Source: Streptomyces zhaozhouensis (lineage in GTDB: Bacteria > Actinomycetota > Actinomycetes > Streptomycetales > Streptomycetaceae). From it: a stretch of 64,000 nt of DNA. A program made the position numbers and the translations under genes. Within the stretch, counting starts at the first letter, position 1. Each line of letters starts with the position of its first letter. Shown here piece by piece: positions 1 to 9,184 of this stretch. The notes under the pieces were generated by a model that was given only the letters and a program-made list of their open reading frames with translations, did not search any database and had not been told where the DNA came from. The stretch is taken from the NCBI RefSeq assembly GCF_900230195.1, contig NZ_OCNE01000001.1:124001-188000 (forward strand), in the 5' to 3' direction.

Positions 1-105
1 GTGCTGCGGGAGGGCGGCTGGCCCGCGCTCTCGGACGTGGCGGTGCTGACCGGCTGGTCGGTGGCCGGGCTAGGGCTCGCGGCGCGCTTCTTCCGCTGGG
101 AGTGA
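1..105 (+). CDS. C-terminal fragment of a probable ABC transporter permease
   Basis: The frame is open from the window edge and ends at TGA 103-105. It gives the last 34 residues of a protein that starts upstream. The fragment has a hydrophobic stretch (DVAVLTGWSVAGLGLAARFF) and ends in RFFRWE. That resembles the last transmembrane helix and short cytoplasmic tail of ABC-2 type export permeases, which commonly precede ctaA in streptomycetes. The assignment rests on the tail sequence and on remembered gene order only, because no diagnostic domain lies inside the window. Any other polytopic membrane protein with an Arg/Phe-rich tail would look the same. Confidence 0.45.
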   Translation: MLREGGWPALSDVAVLTGWSVAGLGLAARFFRWE

Positions 106-202
106 CCCCCTGGGGCGGCGCGGCCCCCGGTGGACCGGGCGGGCGCACCCCCGGGACGGGGGCTCGTGAATCCGCGCACAAGCGGGGGCCTACGATGAGC
201 GG

Positions 203-1189
203 GTGCTCAAGGAAGTCGTGCGAAACCCCCTCGCCTTTGTCGCCGCCCGCTGGACGCCACGGCCGGAGACGGTCCGCCGCGCGGCGCTGGCCGCCCTGGT
301 GATGAGCGTCGTCATCGTGGTGACCGGGGGCGCGGTCCGGCTGACCGGCTCCGGCCTCGGCTGCGACACCTGGCCCAAGTGCAGCGACGAGAGCCTGACG
401 GCGACCACGGAGATGGGTTTCCACGGCGCCATAGAGTTCGGCAACCGGATGATGACCTATGTGGTCAGCGCCGCCGTCGGCTGGTTCATCGTCGCCGCCA
501 GGTCGGCCGAGCCCCGGCGCCGCTCGCTGACCCGGCTGGGCTGGGCGCAGTTCTGGGTGGTGGCGTCGAACGGCGTGATCGGCGGCATCACCGTGCTGAC
601 CGAGCTGAACCCCTTCATCGTCGCCGGCCACTTCCTCGCCGCCACCGCGCTGGTCACCGTCACCACGCTGAGCTGGGTGCGGGCCCGCGAGGGCGACGGG
701 CCGCCCCGGCCGCTGGTGGGCGTCCCCGTGCGGCGCGCCGTCGCCGCGCTGACGGTGCTGTCGGCCGCGCTGGTCGTCGTCGGCACCGGGGTCACCGGCT
801 CGGGCAAGCACGCGGGCGACGACAGCGACATCGAGCGGATGCCGTTCGACTGGGAGACCGTCACGCGGGTGCACTCGGCTCTGGCCTGGGTGGTGGTGCT
901 CGGTGCCCTCGCGATCTGGCTGGGGCTGCGGATGATGGACGCCCCTCCGGCGGTGCTGGGCAGGGCGCGCGACCTGGTGCTGGTGCTGCTGGCGCAGGGC
1001 GCGATCGGCTATGTGCAGTACGCCCTCGACGAGCCCGAACTTCTGGTCGGCCTCCATCTGCTGGGCGCGACCCTGGTGTGGATCAGCGTGCTGCGGCTGC
1101 TGCTGGCCACCCGCGAACGCGCCGACGCCCGGCCGTCCGACGACGGACCCCCCGCGCCCGAGCCCACTCCGCTGGCCAGGGCCTCCTGA
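203..1189 (+). CDS. ctaA: Heme A synthase (COX15/CtaA family)
   Basis: This 328-residue polytopic membrane protein converts heme O to heme A for aa3-type cytochrome c oxidase. It has about eight hydrophobic helices in two related halves. Family features include the cysteine pair in the first extracytoplasmic loop (GLGCDTWPKC, about residues 50-60), conserved His residues at VAGHF, RVHSALAW and VGLHLLGATLVW, and an N-terminal hydrophobic helix ending in TGGAVRLTGSGLGC. The usual ExxHR motif is EFGNR here, a variant I remember from other streptomycetes. The GTG start lies seven bases after a TACGAT -10-like hexamer (191-196), which suggests a leaderless or nearly leaderless transcript. Its partner enzyme CtaB is encoded on the opposite strand at 2109-3050. 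Confidence 0.9.
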   Translation: MLKEVVRNPLAFVAARWTPRPETVRRAALAALVMSVVIVVTGGAVRLTGSGLGCDTWPKCSDESLTATTEMGFHGAIEFGNRMMTYVVSAAVGWFIVAARSAEPRRRSLTRLGWAQFWVVASNGVIGGITVLTELNPFIVAGHFLAATALVTVTTLSWVRAREGDGPPRPLVGVPVRRAVAALTVLSAALVVVGTGVTGSGKHAGDDSDIERMPFDWETVTRVHSALAWVVVLGALAIWLGLRMMDAPPAVLGRARDLVLVLLAQGAIGYVQYALDEPELLVGLHLLGATLVWISVLRLLLATRERADARPSDDGPPAPEPTPLARAS

Positions 1190-1207
1190 CCCGACGGCGT
1201 GGGAAAC

Positions 1208-1239
1208 CCCGGCGGCCGGCCGGCTACCCGGCCGCCGGG
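1208..1239. terminator. Bidirectional hairpin terminator between ctaA and the VOC gene
   Basis: A perfect 12-bp stem (1208-1219 with 1228-1239) encloses an 8-base loop. It lies between convergent ctaA and the VOC gene and overlaps the last codons of the latter. There is no T-tract, as is usual for high-GC actinobacterial terminators. Confidence 0.55.
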
Positions 1240-1574
1240 CCGGATATGCGCAGCCGGTTCCCCGCCGGGTCGGTCAGCTCCAGCTCCCGCCCCCAGGGCT
1301 GGACCCGCGGCGCGACGCCGAACTCCTCGGCGACCGTGTCCAGATCGCTCAGCCGCAGATAGACCAGCCCGCCGGCCGGGGCGTCCCCCTCGTGCTCGGA
1401 GAGGAAGAGCCGCAGCGACCCCCTGCCCACCTCGGCGAAGGCCGGGAAGCCCGGCTCGAAGCGGTGCTCCCAGCACAGCCCGAAGCCGAGGCGGAGATAC
1501 CAGCCGAGCGCGACCGCCAGCTCCCGGACCCTGAGGACGGGGACGGCCTGCTCGGTGGCGGCGCTCTCACTCAT
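1224..1574 (-). CDS. VOC (glyoxalase/bleomycin-resistance fold) protein
   Basis: The 116-residue protein has the size of a single-domain vicinal-oxygen-chelate protein (two beta-alpha-beta-beta-beta modules). Recognisable segments are the opening VPVLRVRELAVALGWYLRLGFGL, the central FAEVGRGSLRLFLSEHE and the closing ELELTDPAGNRLRISGP, where the Glu of ELxDPxGNxLR is a usual metal ligand. Members include glyoxalases, dioxygenases and antibiotic-binding proteins such as bleomycin resistance proteins, so the substrate cannot be assigned. ATG 1574 was chosen over the in-frame GTG 1583 because of the short spacing from the -10 element. A DNA-damage-type promoter (1595-1617) lies directly upstream, which would suit a protein protecting against DNA-damaging compounds. 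That link is inference. Confidence 0.8.
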   Translation of the reverse strand: MSESAATEQAVPVLRVRELAVALGWYLRLGFGLCWEHRFEPGFPAFAEVGRGSLRLFLSEHEGDAPAGGLVYLRLSDLDTVAEEFGVAPRVQPWGRELELTDPAGNRLRISGPAAG

Positions 1575-1594
1575 CGTTCCCACTCATGCCGGGC

Positions 1595-1617
1595 ATGGTG
1601 CACCATGCCACTGACAG
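1595..1617 (-). promoter_or_regulatory. DNA-damage-type promoter of the VOC gene
   Basis: Read on the minus strand: CTGTCAGTG, eight bases, then CACCAT. The consensus is TTGTCRGTG-N8-TANNNT. The -35 has one change and the -10 has C for the first T, the same type of deviation as at polA. The start codon lies about 20 bases downstream. Confidence 0.5.
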
Positions 1618-1634
1618 TCGAGTGAAAGCGCAGG

Positions 1635-2045
1635 TCAGGCAGCCTTCGTCGAACTCCCGGCGGCCGTCTGACCGTTGGCCTCGGAGGCACCGCCGATACC
1701 GAGACCCGCCATCCGGGACCACTCGTAGGGACCGGTGCGCACCCGGGCCGCCAACTCCCCGTCGAAGGAGTCCCGCAGCGTGACGCCGGCCCGCTCGGCC
1801 GCCCCGGCGAGGATGTCCCTGCCCGGCGCCACCTGATCGCCGAGGGTGCCGTCCTGACCGACCAGCACCAGCCGGTAGCCGCGCTCCCCGAGATAGCTGA
1901 TCTGGCCCTCGGTCCCGGCCCCGTGGCGGGCGACGAAGCCGCGCAGCCTGCGGGCCACCCGCGCGGTCCTGCGCTCGGTCGCGCGGTCGGTGACGACCTC
2001 GTCGGGGACCGAACCGTTCTCGGCGTTCTCTGCGGTGTCAGTCAT
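1635..2045 (-). CDS. Conserved actinobacterial protein of unknown function
   Basis: The protein has 136 residues from ATG 2045. A further in-frame start at 2072 would add nine residues lacking the usual composition, so the shorter form is preferred. The N-terminal 40 residues are polar and acidic. The middle (residues 40-100) is mixed alpha/beta with ISYLGERGYRLVLVGQDGTLGDQVAPG, and the C-terminus is Ala/Gly/Ser-rich. There is no transmembrane segment, signal peptide or motif I can assign. It lies between a VOC gene and ctaB on the same strand, 63 bases downstream of ctaB, so it may share the ctaB transcript. I do not recognise a function. Confidence 0.65.
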   Translation of the reverse strand: MTDTAENAENGSVPDEVVTDRATERRTARVARRLRGFVARHGAGTEGQISYLGERGYRLVLVGQDGTLGDQVAPGRDILAGAAERAGVTLRDSFDGELAARVRTGPYEWSRMAGLGIGGASEANGQTAAGSSTKAA

Positions 2046-2108
2046 GCCCCGTATGCTACGCGCCGGTAGCACACGGGGGACCGTGGGGACCTTCGGTCCG
2101 GCGCCGGC

Positions 2109-3050
2109 TCAGCGCAGGAAGGGATCGATGGCCACCGCGAGGAAGAGCAGCGAGACGTAGGTGATGGACCAGTGGAAGAGCCGCATCTCCTTGAGCTTCG
2201 CTCCCGTGACCCCGGCCCGGGCGCGGGCGTGCAGCGCGTGCGCCTCCCAGAGCCACCAGCCGCCGGCCACGACGGCCACCACGGGGTAGAACCAGCCGGT
2301 GTACCCCATCGGCCACAGCAGCAGCGAGACGCCGACCATCACCCAGCTGTAGAGGACGATCTGCCGCGCGACCGCGCGGTTGCCCGCGACGACCGGCAGC
2401 ATCGGCACGCCGACCCGGGCGTAGTCCTCCTTGACCTTCATGGACAGCGGCCAGTAGTGCGGCGGCGTCCAGAAGAACATCACGAGGAAGAGGATCACGG
2501 CCGCCCAGGAGAGCTCGCCGGTCACCGACGACCAGCCGATGAGCACCGGCATACAGCCGGCGATGCCGCCCCAGACGATGTTCTGCTTGGTCCGCCGCTT
2601 CAGCAGCATCGTGTAGACCAGCACGTAGAAGAGGAGCGCGCCCAACGCCAGCCACGCGGAGAACCAGTTGACCGTCCAGCCGAGCCACGCGGTGGAGACC
2701 ACCGCCAGCACGAGGCCGAAGGTCAGACACTCGGCGGGCGAGACCACCCCGGTCACCAGCGGACGGTTGCGGGTCCGCTCCATCAGCGCGTCGATGTCCC
2801 GGTCGAACCACATGTTCAGCGCGTTGGCGCCGCCCGCCGACAGGTAGCCGCCGACGCAGGTGGCGAGGACCAGCCACAGGTCGGGCACGTCCTGCGCCGC
2901 GAGGAACATCACCGGCACCGTGGTGATCAGCAGCAGCTCGATGATGCGCGGCTTCGTCAGCGCGATGAACGCCTTGACCCGGTCTCCCGTGGACCAATGG
3001 TCGGAGCCCGAAGCGGACCCTGCCACAGGGCGGGAATCAACGGCCGTCAC
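2109..3050 (-). CDS. ctaB: Protoheme IX farnesyltransferase (heme O synthase)
   Basis: This UbiA-superfamily integral membrane prenyltransferase adds farnesyl to protoheme to make heme O, the substrate of CtaA. From GTG 3050 it has 313 residues, a normal length. The start follows an AGAGG ribosome binding site; a longer open frame to 3236 encodes a Pro/Arg-rich stretch that looks non-coding. Signature segments are [17 protein letters not shown], the first Asp-rich motif [20 protein letters not shown] (prenyl diphosphate/Mg binding), and the second region [30 protein letters not shown]. About nine hydrophobic helices follow. It is divergent from tkt and separated from it by 401 bases that hold both promoters. 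Confidence 0.92.
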   Translation of the reverse strand: MTAVDSRPVAGSASGSDHWSTGDRVKAFIALTKPRIIELLLITTVPVMFLAAQDVPDLWLVLATCVGGYLSAGGANALNMWFDRDIDALMERTRNRPLVTGVVSPAECLTFGLVLAVVSTAWLGWTVNWFSAWLALGALLFYVLVYTMLLKRRTKQNIVWGGIAGCMPVLIGWSSVTGELSWAAVILFLVMFFWTPPHYWPLSMKVKEDYARVGVPMLPVVAGNRAVARQIVLYSWVMVGVSLLLWPMGYTGWFYPVVAVVAGGWWLWEAHALHARARAGVTGAKLKEMRLFHWSITYVSLLFLAVAIDPFLR

Positions 3051-3296
3051 GGGCACCTCTGGATGTGCGACATCAGCGATCGAAGAGCTTCCGCCCGCCC
3101 TGGGGGGCGGAGGGAGCCTGGGGCGTGTTGGGCGGGCCCCGGCCGGCGTTCCGCCGGTGGACGAGGTCCGCACATACGCCGTCACTTTAGTCGCCCTGGT
3201 CCGCCGTCCCGCCCCGGGGGTGCCGTGTTGGCGCACCGGCCGCGGATCATGGGCCGCGCGGAGCCGGGAAGAGGCGCCCGGCGCACGGCCGGACGG

Positions 3297-3314
3297 GGCG
3301 GAAGCGCTTCCGCC
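3297..3314. promoter_or_regulatory. 18-bp perfect palindrome, LacI-family-type operator upstream of tkt
   Basis: GGCGGAAGCGCTTCCGCC is a perfect palindrome with the AGCGCT core typical of LacI/GalR-family operators in actinobacteria (for example CebR-type TGGGAGCGCTCCCA). It lies in the ctaB-tkt intergenic region, 138 bases before the tkt start. The rest of this 401-base region (3051-3451) shows a hairpin in the ctaB leader (3088-3113) and a TAGGCT -10-like hexamer near 3357, but no gene. Confidence 0.5.
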
Positions 3315-3451
3315 GAACTAACCCCCGGCGGCCAGGAAACGGCGCGTTGGCCAGAGGTAGGCTCGACTCGGCCGGGTGAACCGCGGCCGCCGCCGGGCGG
3401 GTACCGCGAAGTCACCAGCTACGCATCGCCGGAGAGGAGCCCTGACGCAGG

Positions 3452-5530
3452 GTGAGCAGCAAGCCGACGACCTCAGACCTCGAATGGACCGAACTGGACC
3501 AACGGGCCGTTGACACCGCCCGCGTCCTGGCCATGGACTCCGTGCAGAAGGTCGGCAACGGCCATCCCGGCACGGCCATGAGTCTGGCCCCCGCCGCCTA
3601 TCTGCTCTTCCAGAAGCTGATGCGGCACGACCCGACCTCCCCCGACTGGGCCGGCAGGGACCGCTTCGTGCTGTCCGTCGGCCACTCCAGCCTGACCCTC
3701 TACGTCCAGCTCTACCTGGCGGGCTACGGCCTGGAGCTCGACGACCTGAAGTCCTTCCGCACGTGGGGCTCCCGTACCCCGGGGCACCCCGAGTACGGCC
3801 ACACGGTCGGCGTGGAGACCACCACGGGCCCGCTGGGCCAGGGCGTGGCCAACGCGGTGGGCATGGCGATGGCCGCCCGCTACGAGCGCGGCCTGTTCGA
3901 CCCGGAGGCCGAGCCGGGCACCTCCCCGTTCGACCACACCGTCTGGGTCATCGCGGGTGACGGGGACCTCCAGGAGGGCGTCGCCGCCGAGGCCGCCTCG
4001 CTCGCGGGGCACCAGCGCCTGGGGAACCTGGTGCTGCTCTACGACGACAACCACATCTCCATCGAGGGCGACACCCAGACCGCGTTCTCCGAGGACGTGC
4101 TGGCCCGCTTCGAGTCCTACGGCTGGGACGTGCGGCGGGTCGCGCCGCAGGAGAGCGGCGACCTGGACCCGGCCGCGCTGCACGCGGCGTTCCAGGGCGC
4201 GCGGGAGGTCACCGACCGGCCGTCGATCATCGCGGCCCGTTCGATCATCGCCTGGCCGGCGCCGCACGCGCAGAACACGGAGGCCGCGCACGGCTCCGCG
4301 CTCGGCGCCGAGGAGGTCGCCGCCACCAAGAAGGTGCTGGGCTTCGACCCGGAGGCCGACTTCGCCGTCGCGCCCGAGGTGCTCGCGCACGCCAGGGAGG
4401 CCGTGGAGCGCGGCCAGACCGCCCGCGCCGAGTGGGAGAAGCGCCTCGTCGGCTGGCGGGAGGCCAACCCGGAGCGCGCCGCCCTCTTCGACCGGGTGCG
4501 TGCCGGCGAGCTGCCGGACGGCTGGGAGAAGGCGCTGCCCTCGTTCGACGCCGGCGGCGACGTCGCCACCCGCAAGGCGTCCGGCCAGGTCCTCAAGGGC
4601 CTGGGCGCGGTGCTGCCCGAGCTGTGGGGCGGCTCCGCCGACCTCGCCGGCTCGAACAACACCACGATCGACGCCTCCTCCTCGTTCCTCCCGGCGGACA
4701 ACCCGCTCGGCGAGGCCGACCCGTACGGCCGCACGGTGCACTTCGGCATCCGCGAGCACGCGATGGGCGCGGCGATGAACGGCGTCGCGCTGCACGGGAA
4801 CACCCGGATCTACGGCGGCACCTTCCTGGTCTTCTCCGACTACATGCGCCCCGCGGTGCGGCTGGCCGCCCTGATGCGGCTGCCGGTCACCTACGTCTGG
4901 ACGCACGACTCGATCGGCCTCGGCGAGGACGGCCCGACCCACCAGCCGGTCGAGCACCTGGCGGCGCTGCGCGCCATCCCCGGGCTGAACGTGGTCCGCC
5001 CGGCCGACGCCAACGAGACGGCCCTCGCCTGGCGGGAGATCCTGCGCCGGCACTCCTCGGCCCCCGCCCCGCACGGGCTGGCGCTGACCCGGCAGAACGT
5101 CCCGGTCTACGCGGTCAACGAGGACACCGTCAGGGGCGGCTACGTCCACACCGAGGCCGAGGGCGGCGCGGCCCGCGTCATCCTGATCGGCACCGGCTCC
5201 GAGGTGCACCTGGCGCTGGCCGCCAGGGAGGCGCTCCAGGCCGAGGGGGTGCCCACTCGGGTGGTGTCGATGCCCTGCGCCGAGTGGTTCGAGGAGCAGG
5301 ACCAGGCGTACCGGGATCATGTGCTGTTGCCCGAGGTGCACGCCAGGGTCGCGGTCGAGGCCGGCGTCGGTCTCTCCTGGCACCGTTACGTCGGTCAGGC
5401 GGGTCGGGTGGTCTCGCTGGAGCACTTCGGCGCTTCGGCCGACTACCGGACCCTCTACCGGGAGTTCGGTATCACCCCGGAGGCCGTCGCCCAGGCGGCG
5501 CGGGAATCCCTGTCCGCGGCCGAGCGCTGA
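3452..5530 (+). CDS. tkt: Transketolase
   Basis: This cytosolic thiamine-diphosphate enzyme of the non-oxidative pentose phosphate pathway transfers two-carbon units between ketose donors and aldose acceptors. The 692-residue length is normal. Motifs visible are GNGHPGTAMSLAP, FVLSVGHSS, the TPP/Mg motif GDGDLQEG through DDNHISIEGDT, the pyrimidine-domain HFGIREHAMGAAMNG and HDSIGLGEDGPTHQPVEHL. The GTG start was chosen because the protein opens with the family-typical residues immediately before DLEWTELDQRAVDTARVLAMDSVQKV. It is the first gene of tkt-tal-zwf-opcA-pgl, with a 36-base gap to tal. The LacI-type palindrome upstream is the best candidate for carbon-source control. Confidence 0.96.
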   Translation: MSSKPTTSDLEWTELDQRAVDTARVLAMDSVQKVGNGHPGTAMSLAPAAYLLFQKLMRHDPTSPDWAGRDRFVLSVGHSSLTLYVQLYLAGYGLELDDLKSFRTWGSRTPGHPEYGHTVGVETTTGPLGQGVANAVGMAMAARYERGLFDPEAEPGTSPFDHTVWVIAGDGDLQEGVAAEAASLAGHQRLGNLVLLYDDNHISIEGDTQTAFSEDVLARFESYGWDVRRVAPQESGDLDPAALHAAFQGAREVTDRPSIIAARSIIAWPAPHAQNTEAAHGSALGAEEVAATKKVLGFDPEADFAVAPEVLAHAREAVERGQTARAEWEKRLVGWREANPERAALFDRVRAGELPDGWEKALPSFDAGGDVATRKASGQVLKGLGAVLPELWGGSADLAGSNNTTIDASSSFLPADNPLGEADPYGRTVHFGIREHAMGAAMNGVALHGNTRIYGGTFLVFSDYMRPAVRLAALMRLPVTYVWTHDSIGLGEDGPTHQPVEHLAALRAIPGLNVVRPADANETALAWREILRRHSSAPAPHGLALTRQNVPVYAVNEDTVRGGYVHTEAEGGAARVILIGTGSEVHLALAAREALQAEGVPTRVVSMPCAEWFEEQDQAYRDHVLLPEVHARVAVEAGVGLSWHRYVGQAGRVVSLEHFGASADYRTLYREFGITPEAVAQAARESLSAAER

Positions 5531-5566
5531 CATCGACACACACGACAGCAGGAGACGCGAAATTCC

Positions 5567-6685
5567 ATGACCGACGCACTGAAGCGCCTCTCCGAGGAGG
5601 GTGTCGCGATCTGGCTGGACGACCTGTCCCGCAAGCGGATCTCGTCCGGCGACCTCGCCGAGCTGCTCGACCAGCAGCACGTGGTGGGGGTGACCACCAA
5701 CCCGACGATCTTCCAGAAGGCCATCTCGCACGGTGACGGCTACGAGGAGCAGCTGACCGACCTCGCGACCCGCCGCGTCACGGTCGAGGAGGCCGTGCGC
5801 ATGATCACCACCGCCGACGTGCGGGACGCGGCCGACGTGCTGCGCCCCGTGCACGAGGCGACCGGCGGCCAGGACGGCCGGGTCTCCATCGAGGTGGACC
5901 CGCGCCTGGCGCACAACACCCGCGCGACCGTGGCCGAGGCCAAGCAGCTGGCCTGGCTGGTGGACCGGCCCAACACGTTCATCAAGATCCCGGCGACCAG
6001 GGCCGGGCTGCCCGCGATCACCGAGACCGTCGCGCGCGGCATCAGCGTCAACGTCACGCTGATCTTCTCGCTGGAGCGCTACCGCGAGGTGATGGACGCC
6101 TACCAGAAGGGCCTGGAGCAGGCGAAGGCCAAGGGCCTGGAGCTGGACCAGATCTACTCGGTGGCGTCGTTCTTCGTCTCCCGGGTGGACACCGAGATCG
6201 ACAAGCGCCTGGACGCCGTCGGCACCCCCGAGGCCACCGCGCTGCGCGGCAAGGCGGCCGTGGCCAACGCCCGGCTCGCCTACCAGGCGTTCGAGGAGGT
6301 CGTCGCCGCCGACCGCTGGCAGGCGCTGGAGCGCGCCGGGGCCAACGTGCAGCGCCCGCTGTGGGCCTCCACCGGCGTGAAGGACCCGAACTACCCGGAC
6401 ACCCTCTACGTCACCGAGCTGGTCGCCCCGGGCACCGTCAACACCATGCCGGAGGACACCCTCAAGGCGACCGAGGACCACGGTGAGATCACCGGGAACA
6501 CGGTCGCCGGCACCTACGAGCAGGCGCGCGCCGACCTGGACGCGCTGGCCGGCGTCGGCGTCGACTACGACGACGTGGTGCGCGTGCTGGAGGACGAGGG
6601 CGTGGAGAAGTTCGAGAAGGCGTGGGTCGGTCTGCTGGAGTCCACCAAGGCGGAGCTGGAGCGCCTGGTGGGCGAGGAGGGTTGA
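5567..6685 (+). CDS. tal: Transaldolase
   Basis: The enzyme transfers dihydroxyacetone units between sedoheptulose-7-P and glyceraldehyde-3-P by a Schiff-base mechanism. The 372-residue protein has [13 protein letters not shown] near residue 42 and the catalytic Lys in NTFIKIPAT (Lys140). Later conserved segments are [18 protein letters not shown] and [19 protein letters not shown]. The start ATG is preceded by CAGGAGA. The length and the extra C-terminal helices fit the long actinobacterial transaldolase class. Stop TGA is seven bases before the zwf start, so translation is likely coupled. Confidence 0.96.
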   Translation: MTDALKRLSEEGVAIWLDDLSRKRISSGDLAELLDQQHVVGVTTNPTIFQKAISHGDGYEEQLTDLATRRVTVEEAVRMITTADVRDAADVLRPVHEATGGQDGRVSIEVDPRLAHNTRATVAEAKQLAWLVDRPNTFIKIPATRAGLPAITETVARGISVNVTLIFSLERYREVMDAYQKGLEQAKAKGLELDQIYSVASFFVSRVDTEIDKRLDAVGTPEATALRGKAAVANARLAYQAFEEVVAADRWQALERAGANVQRPLWASTGVKDPNYPDTLYVTELVAPGTVNTMPEDTLKATEDHGEITGNTVAGTYEQARADLDALAGVGVDYDDVVRVLEDEGVEKFEKAWVGLLESTKAELERLVGEEG

Positions 6686-6692
6686 GCCGCCG

Positions 6693-8228
6693 GTGAGCGG
6701 AATCGGGAACCACACAAACCCGCTACGCGACGCCCAGGACCGCCGACTGCCCCGCATCGCGGGGCCGTCGGGTCTGGTCATCTTCGGGGTCACCGGTGAC
6801 CTCTCCCGCAAGAAGCTGATGCCCGCCGTCTACGACCTGTCCAACCGCGGGCTGCTGCCGCCGGGCTTCTCCCTGGTCGGGTTCGCCCGCAGGGACTGGG
6901 CGGACGAGGACTTCGCCCGGGTCGTGCACGACTCGGTCAAGCAGCACGCCAGGACCCCGTTCCGCGAGGAGGTCTGGCGGCAGTTGGCCGAGGGGATGCG
7001 CTTCGTCCAGGGGACGTTCGACGACGACGAGGCGTTCACCCGGCTGCGCGGCACCATCGAGGAGTTGGACAAGGCGCGGGGCACCGGGGGGAACTTCGCG
7101 TTCTACCTCTCCGTCCCGCCGAAGTACTTCCCCACAGTGGTCCGGCAGTTGAAGAAGCACCGGCTCTCCGAGGCGCCGGGCGACAGCTGGCGGCGGGCGG
7201 TCATCGAGAAGCCCTTCGGGCACGACCTGGCCTCGGCGCAGGAGCTGAACCGGGTGGTGCACGACGTCTTCCCGGCGCACGAGGTGTTCCGGATCGACCA
7301 CTACCTCGGCAAGGAGACGGTCCAGAACATCCTGGCCCTGCGCTTCGCCAACACCATGTTCGAGCCGCTGTGGAACCGCTCGTTCGTGGATCATGTCCAG
7401 ATCACGATGGCCGAGGACATCGGCATCGGCGGCCGGGCCGGCTACTACGACGGCATCGGCTCCGCCAGGGACGTCATCCAGAACCACCTGCTGCAACTGC
7501 TGGCGCTGACGGCGATGGAGGAGCCCTCCTCGTTCGACGCGGACACCCTGGTCACCGAGAAGCTCAAGGTGTTGAACGCCGTGAACCTCCCGGAGGACCT
7601 GGGCCTGCACACGGTGCGCGGACAGTACGCGGCCGGCTGGCAGGGCGGCGAGAAGGTCGCCGGCTACCTGGAGGAGGACGGCATCGACCCGGCCTCCGTC
7701 ACGGACACCTACGCGGCGATAAAGCTGGAGATCGACAACCGCCGCTGGGCGGGCGTCCCGTTCTACCTGCGGACCGGCAAGCGGCTCGGCCGGCGGGTGA
7801 CGGAGATCGCGGTCGTCTTCCAGCGCGCGCCGTACTCCCCGTTCAACACGACGGACACCCAGGAGCTGGGACGCAACGCCCTGGTCATCCGGGTGCAGCC
7901 GGACGAGGGGATCACGGTCCGCTTCGGCTCGAAGGTGCCCGGCACGCAGATGGAGATCAGGGACGTCACGATGGACTTCGCCTACGGCGAGTCCTTCACG
8001 GAGTCCAGCCCCGAGGCGTACGAACGGCTGCTGCTCGACCTGCTGCTGGGCGACGCCAACCTCTTCCCCCGGCACCAGGAGGTCGAGCGCTCCTGGGAGA
8101 TCCTCGACCCGGTGGAGGAGTTCTGGGCGAGCCACGGCAAGCCCGAGCCGTACACCGCCGGCACCTGGGGCCCCAAGGCGGCGGACGACATGCTGGCGCG
8201 CGACGGACGGAGCTGGCGGCGGCCATGA
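6693..8228 (+). CDS. zwf: Glucose-6-phosphate dehydrogenase
   Basis: The enzyme catalyses the first NADP-linked step of the oxidative pentose phosphate pathway. From GTG 6693 it has 511 residues, the family norm; a longer frame reading back into tal was rejected because it encodes Arg/Thr-rich shadow sequence. Visible motifs are the dinucleotide-binding [11 protein letters not shown] (about residues 32-42), the conserved EKPFGHD, and the active-site RIDHYLGKE containing the catalytic His. The stop codon overlaps the opcA start (ATGA), so translational coupling with its effector OpcA is likely. Confidence 0.96.
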   Translation: MSGIGNHTNPLRDAQDRRLPRIAGPSGLVIFGVTGDLSRKKLMPAVYDLSNRGLLPPGFSLVGFARRDWADEDFARVVHDSVKQHARTPFREEVWRQLAEGMRFVQGTFDDDEAFTRLRGTIEELDKARGTGGNFAFYLSVPPKYFPTVVRQLKKHRLSEAPGDSWRRAVIEKPFGHDLASAQELNRVVHDVFPAHEVFRIDHYLGKETVQNILALRFANTMFEPLWNRSFVDHVQITMAEDIGIGGRAGYYDGIGSARDVIQNHLLQLLALTAMEEPSSFDADTLVTEKLKVLNAVNLPEDLGLHTVRGQYAAGWQGGEKVAGYLEEDGIDPASVTDTYAAIKLEIDNRRWAGVPFYLRTGKRLGRRVTEIAVVFQRAPYSPFNTTDTQELGRNALVIRVQPDEGITVRFGSKVPGTQMEIRDVTMDFAYGESFTESSPEAYERLLLDLLLGDANLFPRHQEVERSWEILDPVEEFWASHGKPEPYTAGTWGPKAADDMLARDGRSWRRP

Positions 8229-9184
8229 ACATCGATCTCACGGACACCACGTCGAGCCAGATCAACGCCACGCTGGTGCGGGCCCGCAGGACCACGGGCT
8301 CGCCGGCCGTCGGCATGGTGCTGACCATGGTCATCGTGACCGACGAGGGCAACCACTACGACGCGCTGAAGGCCGCCAACGAGGCGTCCAAGGAGCACCC
8401 GTCGCGGACCCTGGTCGTCATCAGGCGGCCGGCCCGCTCCGCGCGCGAACGGGCGGCCTCCGCCCGGCTCGACGCGGAGGTGCGGGTCGGCGGGGACACC
8501 GGCATCGGGGAGACGGTGCTGCTGCGGCTGCACGGCGAGTTGGCCGGGCACGCGCACAGCGCCGTGCTGCCGCTGCTGCTGCCGGACGCGCCGGTGGTGG
8601 TGTGGTGGCCCGACGAGGCGCCGACGCACCCGTCGAACGACCCGCTGGGCGCGTTGGCCCAGCGGCGGATCACGGACGCGGCGGCGACCGAGGACCCCTC
8701 GGCCGAGCTGGCCACGCGGGCCGACGTCTACTCGCCCGGCGACACGGACCTGGCGTGGACCCGGATCACCCCGTGGCGCAGCGTGCTGGCGGCGGCGCTG
8801 GACCAGACGCACTCCACGGTCACGGCCGCCGAGGTCGAGGGCGAGGAGCACAACCCGAGCACCGACCTGCTGGCGTACTGGCTCGGCCGCCGGCTGGGCG
8901 TGCCGGTGACCAGGACGGCGGCCCAGGGGCCGGGGATCACGGCCGTGCGGCTGACCGTCGAGGACGGCGAGATCTGCCTGGACCGGCCCGACGGTTCCAT
9001 GGCGACCCTGGCCGTGCCGGGGCAGCCCAACCGGCATGTGGCGCTCAACCGCAGGGACACCTCGGAGCTGCTGGCCGAGGAGCTGCGCCGGCTCGACCCG
9101 GACGAGGCGTACGAGGAGGCGATCCGGGCGGGCCGCGAGATCACGCTGGTCACGGCGGGCGCCCCGGGCGAGGCCGGCTCGTGA
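8225..9184 (+). CDS. opcA: Glucose-6-phosphate dehydrogenase assembly/effector protein OpcA
   Basis: OpcA is a non-catalytic partner that activates or assembles glucose-6-phosphate dehydrogenase in cyanobacteria and actinobacteria. The 319-residue protein starts at the ATG overlapping the zwf stop. It opens with the family-typical [20 protein letters not shown] and contains [20 protein letters not shown] and [18 protein letters not shown]. Its C-terminal third ends in [24 protein letters not shown]. The stop overlaps the pgl start (GTGA). Position between zwf and pgl is the standard actinobacterial arrangement. Confidence 0.93.
   Translation: MNIDLTDTTSSQINATLVRARRTTGSPAVGMVLTMVIVTDEGNHYDALKAANEASKEHPSRTLVVIRRPARSARERAASARLDAEVRVGGDTGIGETVLLRLHGELAGHAHSAVLPLLLPDAPVVVWWPDEAPTHPSNDPLGALAQRRITDAAATEDPSAELATRADVYSPGDTDLAWTRITPWRSVLAAALDQTHSTVTAAEVEGEEHNPSTDLLAYWLGRRLGVPVTRTAAQGPGITAVRLTVEDGEICLDRPDGSMATLAVPGQPNRHVALNRRDTSELLAEELRRLDPDEAYEEAIRAGREITLVTAGAPGEAGS

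Noticed and set aside
3473..6811. Very long open frame on the minus strand opposite tkt and tal (over 1100 codons)
   Set aside because: It is a mirror of the strong third-position GC bias of the real plus-strand genes. Its protein is Gly/Arg/Leu/Val-rich with no domain and covers two unrelated genes.
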